From Ciborinia camelliae (lineage: Eukaryota > Ascomycota > Leotiomycetes > Helotiales > Sclerotiniaceae): 64,000 nucleotides of DNA. Below the pieces are notes generated by a model. The model had not been told where the DNA came from and ran no database searches. It was given only the letters and a program-made list of their open reading frames with translations. The DNA lies in assembly GCA_025890175.1 (NCBI GenBank), contig JANPYM010000012.1, forward strand, positions 655,325-719,324. Direction: 5' to 3'. A program made the position numbers and the translations under genes. The stretch's first letter is position 1. The number at the start of each line of letters is the position of its first letter. This document shows, piece after piece, positions 56,362-64,000 of the stretch.

Positions 56362-57000
56362 ATGTCTCCATCAACATGTTGTAAGAAGGGCGAGAATGTA
56401 AATGACATGGGTTGTATTTGTGGTATGTTTATTCCCCCTTGATCATCTTTTTCCGAGTCCTTTTCCGCGTCATTTTTCCCCATACAGAAGAGATCAATCA
56501 CTAACCACCCACCCACAGCAACCCAAGCCAAATGTTCCTGTGGCGAAAAGAAAGCCCTCGAGTGTACCTGTGGAAAGGCCGAGAGTGAAAATAAGATCCA
56601 GGGCGCTAGATGTAGTTGTCGTATGTTTTTCTTCTTTTTATTCATCTATCTATCGATTCGATCTCCTTCCCAACCAATATTGATATCCCAACTAACAAAC
56701 TCCCTCCCCCATAGTTGCCCGCGCAGCCGGTTCATGCACATGTTCGCGTTCCGCCGAGGAAAATCAAGCTCCCTCGGGTGATTTGTGTGCTTGTGGTTCG
56801 AGACCTGTTGGTATGTTTTTTCTTCTTTCCTTTCCTTCCTTTCTTTTCTTTCCCCCATCATCATGTTTAGAGAAATACAATACAATACAATACAATATCC
56901 CGGTCCTAACAACCCAACCATAGATGCATGCACCTGCGAAAGAGTCACCGAGAATGGTGGATTGTTGGAGACGGAGACGGATTTCACTACGATGGCTTAG
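56362..57000 (+). CDS. Small cysteine-rich, metallothionein-like protein
   Basis: Four exons (56362-56422, 56519-56620, 56715-56810, 56924-57000; introns 96, 94 and 113 nt) encode 111 residues with 16 cysteines: one CC pair and seven CxC pairs (CIC, CSC, CTC, CSC, CTC, CAC, CTC) spaced about 10-15 residues apart. CxC arrays with no aromatic residues until a final Phe are typical of metal-thiolate proteins, so binding of copper, zinc or cadmium is likely by composition. Three introns all begin GTATGTTT and lie between CxC pairs, all in phase 1. The protein is longer than most fungal metallothioneins and may belong to a DUF-type fungal Cys-rich family. A strong TATA box upstream suggests inducible expression. 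Confidence 0.82.
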
Positions 57001-59920
57001 TTTGAGGCTTGCATCGTTTTGGATTCTGGATTCTGGATTCTGGATTCGGTTGGTTTGGGGGAAAGGGGGTGGGGATGGGGAATTTCGGAAGGCTGGATGG
57101 ATGGCGTTGCGGTCTTGACGTCTTGAGTCTTGAGTTTGTATGGATTGGGTGGGTTTGGGTTGGGTTGGTTGGATTGGCGTTTGAGGGGTAAATGACGACA
57201 TAGAGACGTACAGATGTACGTACGGACCTACCTACCTACCTAGGTATTTAGGCCTATATCTAGGTATAGAATATAGAAATCAAAGAAATATCAAATATCA
57301 AATTCCAATATCATGTGATAAGCTATCCTATATTACCTATCCTATCCATATCATTTCTTGAAATGTTCATAAGTTATAAGTTATAACTCATACGGGTATA
57401 ATACAATACCGAATGTGTTTAAAATGGCGGAGAAAAGGATATAATGATATGGTAGGATGGTGTGTGTATATGTGATATATATTTTGATGATATTATTATT
57501 GTGTATCAAGCTAGTGTATGTAGAACTATTTTATATCAACAGATGTTATATGAAAGATTAGGTTATTTATTTATTTAGATAGGTAGATAGGTAGGTAGAT
57601 ACAAAATGAAAGGTCATCGAAGTCCCCTGAATAGGTTGCGGTAGGCGAGTAACCTCCACTTGAGTAAATGACTACCTATTCGTCTCCATCTGCCTGTCTA
57701 GTATAATCTAGGTAATCTAGTACGTGCAGCCCATGGGTAATCGGGGATGAGATTCTTAGGGGTGGGATTCTCGGATACCTATACCTATTAGGTATAGCTT
57801 ATCTATTTAATATCCATATGAGTTTAATGTGATGTGATGGGATGTGATGGGATGGGATATAATATTTTGCTAGCAATGAATGGAGTCTGGATTGAATGGC
57901 ATGGTATTAAATAAATGCGTCCGTTGTCTTCCTATATTTCGTGAACATTCCACTTGTGAAGGAATTCTTGTAATATTGAATAGGTATGTATGTATGTAGA
58001 TATACAATGCAGTGAGTGAACTTTCCAAGATCATTGCACTGATGAATCACCGTGATTCTGGAAGATATCATTAAGATGTAAACACCTCCCAGAGATCTTC
58101 AACTATATCTACCTACCTAGGTACTTAAGGCTAGGTAAGGTAGGTAGGTAAGGTTACTCCAAGTCCCGAAAAAATGATGTTATATAAGTATCTATTCGCA
58201 TTCCACTCTATTCTACCCAAGTCACCTATAGTTAAAAAGAAAATAAAAATGAAAATGAAACTGAAAATGACCCAGCTCTCGGCTTTTGTGAGGGATTCAA
58301 TGGGATGGGATGGGATGGGGATTATAGGTTATACAGTAACCTCATCGTCATCGTTTTAAAGAACTGGAGAAGTGATTGTATGGTATGGTATGGTATAATA
58401 TAGTATAGAAATAAGAATATCAAACTTCAAAATGCTTGATAACGTGGCTTGAAACTTCATGCCAGGCAGCAGTGCACTACAGTACAGCGAAACATACAAA
58501 AAATCCTGGAACTCGAGTTTCTTCCAGGTTGATTTGATGAGTTGTCGCTTGCCTTCTTTCAATGTTTTTGGACTCTGGAGCAGTTCTCCTGGGGGTTTTC
58601 ACACCTTTTGAACTTTCAAAGTGCAAATAATGTAAGATTCGAGCGGCTACACTTACTTATGGTTTGAGCTGAAGATACTAACTAACCTTCCGATTTCTCC
58701 TGTGCGGATTTATATAGAAATCTGTAGGTGGGTGGGTAGGTAGGTAGGTAGGTAAATAACTGATGATTATTGACATTTTTGATGATTTCTGGATCCGATC
58801 TGGTCATGTTTTTCTTGGAAGAATCGGGCAACCCTTTAAACCGGTCCTACGAGTACCAGACTCTATCTCCCGAGTTTCCACGTACATGCCAATTTTCAGG
58901 ATTTCTCCAATAGAATACTATTGAGTAGGTACCTACCTAGTATTAAATTTTAATAACATATACTATAGATTTGAAACTTCAACCCGACAATACCTAGGTA
59001 CCTAGATATCTAGCTGTGGATACGTATCGATATCAACAGGTAGGTATGGAAAAGAATCCCACTCTTGATCTTTGGATGGTTGTGAAGATTGGAAGGAAGG
59101 AATCTATCTCGGTTTACACTTGTAAAATGGTTATTTGGGGTTTTGTAAGCTTTGTATCGGGACAATTTTCGAATCTCGGTTGTTCTAATTAGGGAGGTAG
59201 ATAGGTAGGTAGGTATCCCGAGGTCTATTGAGCTTACCTATACACGGATAAGTACAGTATGTAAGGTACTAATAAGCCTTGGGAGCTGAGGTGAGATTAG
59301 GAACGAACTCTTTTGAACGGATAATTTAGAATGGATGTACTGTATCAAAATAGCCAATAAAAACATTTGATTGATTTATTGGTTGATTTATTGATTGATT
59401 GATTCATTAATACTTATTAATTTTGAAAGAAACTCTCTGTTCCAGGTGTTTCATATTCATTTCATACCTCACCATAGATACCTCCCTCTAGTATTCATAT
59501 CATAATCGGAAGATGCGGTGGAGTATCAACTCAACTCTCCATATGGAGTACGAACCTGGAATGATAGCTGGAGTGGAGGCATAAACCTGGAGATGGTTGG
59601 TCCAAGCTCATCCCCATCTCCTTCACCGCCAACAAATGTCTGTGTGGTGCAGTTTGCATGGATATGATTCCTGGACTTTGTACCTATGACTCTAAATAAA
59701 CTTGCAAACTTGCATCGAACCACATCGAACCATTTTGATCTCCCTCGAGTCTCGTCACTGGTTCCTTCCATCTTATCCACTCAAACATAACCATTTATAT
59801 CTTCTCCCGCCTTTTCATCTAATCTACAGTACATAGGTATCTATCACTCACATCTGTGTATTCAATATTACCCTTACCCCTCTTTCGATATCTACCCATC
59901 TACCCATCTACCTCTCCATC
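57001..59920. other. Large intergenic region rich in TACC/GGTA runs
   Basis: No gene recognised. GGATTCT x4 at 57017-57048, TACCTACCTACCTAGG at 57229-57244, further runs at 58108-58150, 58733-58756, 58926-58940 and 59198-59215, GGGATGGGATGGGATG at 58300-58320, and TTGATTTATTGG reiterations at 59369-59405. Minus-strand frames at 58356-58562 and 59526-59780 have no recognisable features. Confidence 0.5.
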
Positions 59921-60610
59921 ATGCCTTTCATGTCCAAATCTTCCTCTCCTTCAACCTTTACATCTTTCCCCAAAATGACCGATGTTCAGTTGCCGATTCG
60001 TTTGGCTCAGTGTATTGGAATCACTGCTTCATCTGCTCTTGCTGGTGCTTCCCTCAGCATTTCCTTCATCGCCGTTCCGAGAATACTCGAATCCCCGCCA
60101 CATCTTTTACTTAAACAATGGCATAATCTTTTCCAACAAGGAAAGGCTTTTTTCCCCATCGCTTCATTGATTCCCGCGGCATCATTCTTCTTCCTCGCAT
60201 ATAAGCAGACTTCCCAACTTAAGTTGAAGATGTTTGCTGCGGCTGGCGCGTTGATGGTGGGAATTATTCCTTACACGGTTTTGTTCATGATGTATACGAA
60301 TACGAAGTTGTTGGGAAAGTTGGATGAGGCCCAGGGAGTTTATACCAATCAATCGGGTGGGGATTGGGATTCGGTTTCTTCGGGATCGGGTCGCAAACAT
60401 AAGAAATCTTCCAAGGATCGCGAGAGGAGTGATAGAAGTTACAAGAAGAGTTCTTCGAGCAGGAGAAAGGTACCTGATGAGGATGAGGATGTTCGAACCG
60501 CTCATGAGTTGGTTGATCGATGGGCATTATTGAATTTGGGACGGAGTATTATGATGATTGCTAGTGCTGCGATTGGTACTTGGACTGTGGTTAGATATTC
60601 GAAGAACTAG
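59921..60610 (+). CDS. DUF1772 (anthrone-oxygenase-like) membrane protein
   Basis: A single-exon frame of 229 residues. Four hydrophobic segments are visible: about 30-52 (ASSALAGASLSISFIAVPRIL), 75-95 (FFPIASLIPAASFFFLAY), 103-125 (MFAAAGALMVGIIPYTVLFMM) and 205-222 (SIMMIASAAIGTWTVV). The spacing and the HNLFQQGKAFFP motif are those of DUF1772 proteins, whose best-known members are small anthrone oxygenases in polyketide pathways; most family members have unknown roles. Between membrane segments 3 and 4 there is an unusual hydrophilic insert (SGSGRKHKKSSKDRERSDRS). There are no polyketide genes nearby. An internal ATG (MTDVQL, residue 19) is the alternative start. Confidence 0.8.
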   Translation: MPFMSKSSSPSTFTSFPKMTDVQLPIRLAQCIGITASSALAGASLSISFIAVPRILESPPHLLLKQWHNLFQQGKAFFPIASLIPAASFFFLAYKQTSQLKLKMFAAAGALMVGIIPYTVLFMMYTNTKLLGKLDEAQGVYTNQSGGDWDSVSSGSGRKHKKSSKDRERSDRSYKKSSSSRRKVPDEDEDVRTAHELVDRWALLNLGRSIMMIASAAIGTWTVVRYSKN

Positions 60611-62245
60611 ATGGGATTTTTACGAATTTCTACGACTCGATACCTACGATAGATGCATTCGCAGATGATGGATACGGATACGGATACGGGGATATGGATA
60701 TGGATATGGATACGGGGATGGGGATATGGATATTGATATGAGGATGATGATTTTAGGTTCTACGACTTCTATGATACAATGGGATGGATGATATGAAATA
60801 TGACAAATGGCACGAATTCAACGAAGGAATGAATGGGTTACGAATCGGAAGAAAATGATGAAATGGTACATACGGGAAACGAGAAAGACAAGTTCAACCT
60901 TGAGGGGATTTTACATGGGAGTTAACAAAATCGCGATTATTGGAAACGCAACTCAACCATTTTTGTTATAGACTAGTCTATTGATGCAGATCAAATATAC
61001 CCCCAAAAAAATTATTTTCTTTTTTTCTCAGCCTCGGCTCTGGATGTTGGCGGAAATTTTTTATTTTGGAGTTACACGGAGGATGTATGTAGTAAGACAT
61101 CTTCTTTCTTCCAATTGGAATGACCGTGGAAGATTCTTGAGACCAGCTCTTGGTGGTGATTCCAATCGCAATCACGTAAAATTCCTCCCGTGATCAAAAA
61201 TTGACGGCGGTGATGACGCCACGCTTTTATTTACCCCTTACATTCATTACCTATTGAGATTATTGACATATCTAGCCCTTTCTATATAATTATTTTTATT
61301 TTCTATTTTTTATTTTTCTCCTTCCTTATTTTTATTTTTCCGGAGGTTCCTTCTACCCCGAATCCCTTACCTATTATTTTCTCTCCCTCTCTTGCTGGAG
61401 CGAGGCCTTTTCTTTTCTTTTCTCATTTTCATCAATGTCCGGGTCGTAAATGTCATCAATGTCATAACACACATTCCCGGCCGTATCGAGGTTGGAACAT
61501 GGAAAAAGGCCGGGGTTGGCCAATAAGGAAGGCTTCCTATACTTTATTAAGGCTACTACCTAGAGGTCGCACAGCACCGCACAGCCACATGTAGGTACGT
61601 GGGTTGAGCGGGATGATGGGATGGGATGATGACATTGCCCTGGAAATCTCCATTAATAGATGTTTCATGATTGAGATCAAGATCAATGATCACCGGGGCA
61701 AGATTTGATTGATGGATCATTGATAGATGATGCAGGTGAAGATGAATGGATGGGGCTTTGGTGATGGAATACATGCATGTATGCACGTACTAGGTAGGTG
61801 CTGAGGACCAAGATTTATCATGATGACTACCTAGTGCTACCAACTTTCGATGATGAAACTATGGTATCTTGGTAACGACCTTGGTATGCTAGGTATGCTG
61901 GGTATGTCGTATTGTGTAGGTAGGTACTGTACGTAGGGAAGAATTGAGAATTGAGAATTGATTGATAAATAAGAATTGAGGTTAGGTACGTAGGTAGAGT
62001 TTATGTTTCTTTCTTTCTTCATACAAGCAAAGCAAGTAAAGCAAGCAAGTTTATGAGCTCTTCAACCCTTCAAGGTCTAATACTCGAGGACATACTAATT
62101 GAAGATTATTGAATATCAGACTCTTTACAACCTCATTTTCTCCCTTCATATATATACACATACACATACAATTCATACCCTGGGTATATTCAATTAAGAT
62201 ACTGTACCCAACTTATCCAAACAACCAAATACATATCGGTACATA
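60611..62245. other. Intergenic region
   Basis: GATACG/GATATG hexanucleotide repeats at 60670-60735, T/TTTTTATTT tracts at 61285-61340, and GGTAGGTA words. No gene recognised. The right end with a TATATATACACATAC stretch near 62150 is probably the promoter of the next gene. Confidence 0.5.
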
Positions 62246-63655
62246 ATGCTTTCCACAAGAACAGCATCCAGAGCTGCAGCTCGCACTCTTCGTGCACCCA
62301 TTAGACAACGAACGAGACAAACAAGATTTGTATCGACGACACAAGCCGAGGGAGCAAAAGCAGGCGGCGCATCAGGATTTGCCGCAGGTGTTGCGGGTGG
62401 TGCGGTGGTTTTAGTCGTGAGTATCGATCTCTACATATACATACATTTCCGACAATTACGCAGGGAAGATCCCATACCAACTAACACAATTTATTTCACC
62501 CCATAGGGATGTTACACATACTATCACTTCTCGGGGGCCAAATCCGTCGTCAACGCCTACAGCGCAACGAAAGCGCAATTCCAAAACGCCACGTCGACGC
62601 TCTCGGAAAAGGCCCCCGAACCCCATCACGCCATCAAATGGCTTCGAAACGCCACGTCTTCCTACGCGGCTTTTATCCCTGGCGCCCAATCTTTCCTCGA
62701 CGGGGCATTTCATGATATTGAGAAAGTGCAGGCGAAACACGGGGAGGAAGTCGATGCGATTGTGCAGAACACATACGAGGAACTCAAGGACATCGGTGAA
62801 AATGGAGCATGGGATGTGCAGACCGCGGTGAAGAGTTACCACGTGTTGATGCGGGCATTGGACGATATTGCGCGGCTGGGAAAAGATGGGCTCGCGGAGA
62901 TACTGGAGGCGCATCCGCAGATCCGCGAGAAGGTCGGGGGGAACCTGGCGCGGTTGAAAAGGATGACGGAGAATTATGGGCCGGATGCCAAGCGCGAATG
63001 GGACGAGACGTGCACGCAGGTCTCGGAGATTTTGGCGGGGGGATTGGGCGCGGGTGCGGTGGAGAAAGTGGCGACCTTGATCCAGGAGAAGAGTGAGCGT
63101 GTAAAGGCGCTGGGAAACGAGGCGTGGGAACAGGGGATGAGGGATTGGAAACCGTTTCTGGAGAAGCATCCGGAGATCCGCGAGGTGGTGGAGGGGAATA
63201 AGGATGTGCTTAAGGAGGGGAATGTCAAGGAGGTTTTTGGTCGGGTGAGGCGCGCGGTGGAGGGGGGAAATTGGGAAGATCTGAGGGAATATGTTCAGGA
63301 TGCGAGTGAGAAATCGCAGAATGAGAAATCGAACAACGAGAAATCGCAGAATGCCCCCCCAAAGAACGACACTTCAGATCTCGCACATTCCGCGGCACAA
63401 GCGGCAAAGAAGACGGGCCTCCCCGGTTTCGGATCCGAGAAGGCGTGGCAGAAATTACACGATTTGCAGGGGTTGGCGAGGGAGCATGGGGGGGAGTTGG
63501 AGGGCTTGGTGAGGAGCGCGTGGGTGGATGTTGAGAAGGTGGTGGAGGGGAAGGTGGCGGAGGCGGAGAAATTGGTGGGGGGGATTATGGGGGAGGGGGA
63601 GGGGAAGGGGGAGAGGGAGAGCGAGGGGAAGGAGGAGAGGGAGAGGAAGAAATAG
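62246..63655 (+). CDS. Mitochondrial membrane protein, calcofluor-white-hypersensitive-protein type
   Basis: Exons 62246-62416 and 62507-63655 (90-nt intron) give 439 residues. The Arg/Ala/Thr-rich first 30 residues are a mitochondrial targeting signal. A glycine-rich membrane segment follows (GGASGFAAGVAGGAVVLV-GCYTYYHF, residues about 40-66), then SGAKS and a long amphipathic helical region. Family blocks are EKAPEPHHAIKWL, YAAFIPGAQSFLD, EEVDAIVQNTYEELKDIG and a repeated HPQIREKVGGN / HPEIREVVEGN motif. The annotation name comes from fungal homologues; the biochemical role is unknown. The C-terminus is a lysine/glutamate-rich tail with an 18-bp DNA repeat (NEKSQNEKS-like, 63306-63350). ATG 62246 is the first in frame. 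Confidence 0.83.
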
Positions 63656-64000
63656 GGGATGAGAGGATGAGAGGATGGAATATTGGGTTTTTTTTTCTTT
63701 TTTTGAGGAGGAGGAAGGCTTGGATGGCGGGACTGGCGGACTGGCGGACTAGCGGACTGGCTTGTATTCTATGTTATAATGGCATAGATGGATTCACTTA
63801 GCATAGCATAGCATCGGTAGGTAGCATATCATCATATAAAGAAACCCTCACCTCACTTTACCGCAAAAAATAAAAATCAATTCATTCACCCAAGACCACA
63901 TATATACTTGAATGTACAAGCTCGAATATATAAGCTTGAATCAATGGAATGACTGGAATGACTGGGAGACTGGGAGATTGATGTTAGGGAGGTAGGTAGG
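63656..64000. other. 3' region at the right edge
   Basis: T-rich tract at 63689-63704, then GGCGGACTGGCGGACTAGCGGACTGG reiterations at 63726-63760 and GACTGG/GGTAGG words to the end. No gene. Confidence 0.5.

Noticed and set aside
59526..59780. 84-codon minus-strand frame before the DUF1772 gene
   Set aside because: No recognisable domain and it overlaps the probable promoter of the plus-strand gene.
1..64000. tRNA, 5S/18S/28S rRNA genes and CRISPR arrays
   Set aside because: Scanned for GGTTCGAAT-type T-arm boxes and rRNA words; only isolated TTCGA occurrences inside genes were found. CRISPR is not expected in a fungal nucleus and no spaced identical repeats fit.

Overview
The window is nuclear DNA of a filamentous ascomycete (Pezizomycotina). 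A Helotiales/Leotiomycetes origin is likely, but only from general resemblance of the proteins. The evidence is many short introns (mostly 47-80 nt) with GT(A/G)NGY donors, CTRAC/CTAAC branch sites and TAG/CAG acceptors, Mannp1/Ktr-type and KIN1-type fungal proteins, and compact gene clusters separated by long low-complexity intergenic DNA. There is one 10-base N gap at 52361-52370.

Layout. 1-7.8 kb is a dense housekeeping block: TEL2 (minus, runs off the left edge) and UBA3 (plus) share a 306-bp divergent promoter; UBA3 converges on RPC40 (minus); RPC40 diverges from the mitochondrial complex I 49-kDa subunit gene (plus). 8.1-9.8 kb holds a fungal Cys-rich-N-terminus protein of unknown function. 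9.8-17 kb has no convincing gene; 11.3-14.7 kb is a mosaic of old, degenerate tandem repeats into which small TG...CA, LTR-like elements have inserted. 17-18.2 kb is a probable Ser-Pro-repeat protein. 19.0-26.0 kb (minus) holds a Ste20/GCK-family kinase and, only 23 nt upstream of its ATG, a large low-complexity protein; an in-frame 53-nt putative intron could join both into one 2197-residue protein. 26-37.9 kb is a relic region: decayed coding segments, repeated splice-signal modules, hairpins, a fourth LTR-like element and 180-bp tandem repeats.

37.9-46 kb holds CRT10 (minus), a 2EXR-domain protein (plus) and a G-patch splicing-factor homologue (minus). 48-54.3 kb holds a KIN1/PAR-1 kinase and a GT15 alpha-1,2-mannosyltransferase (both plus). 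56.4-57 kb encodes a four-exon, 16-cysteine metallothionein-like protein. 59.9-60.6 kb encodes a DUF1772 membrane protein and 62.2-63.7 kb a mitochondrial calcofluor-white-hypersensitive-type protein. From 41 kb rightwards the intergenic DNA is rich in TACC/GGTA tetranucleotide runs.

The genes do not form a pathway: they cover checkpoint/TTT complex, neddylation, Pol I/III, respiration, kinase signalling, mRNA splicing, glycosylation and metal binding. No biosynthetic cluster, tRNA, rRNA or CRISPR array was seen. The most unusual items are the six-nucleotide exon in UBA3, the possible kinase fusion, the family of tiny LTR-like insertions with target duplications, and the repeat-rich relic regions.
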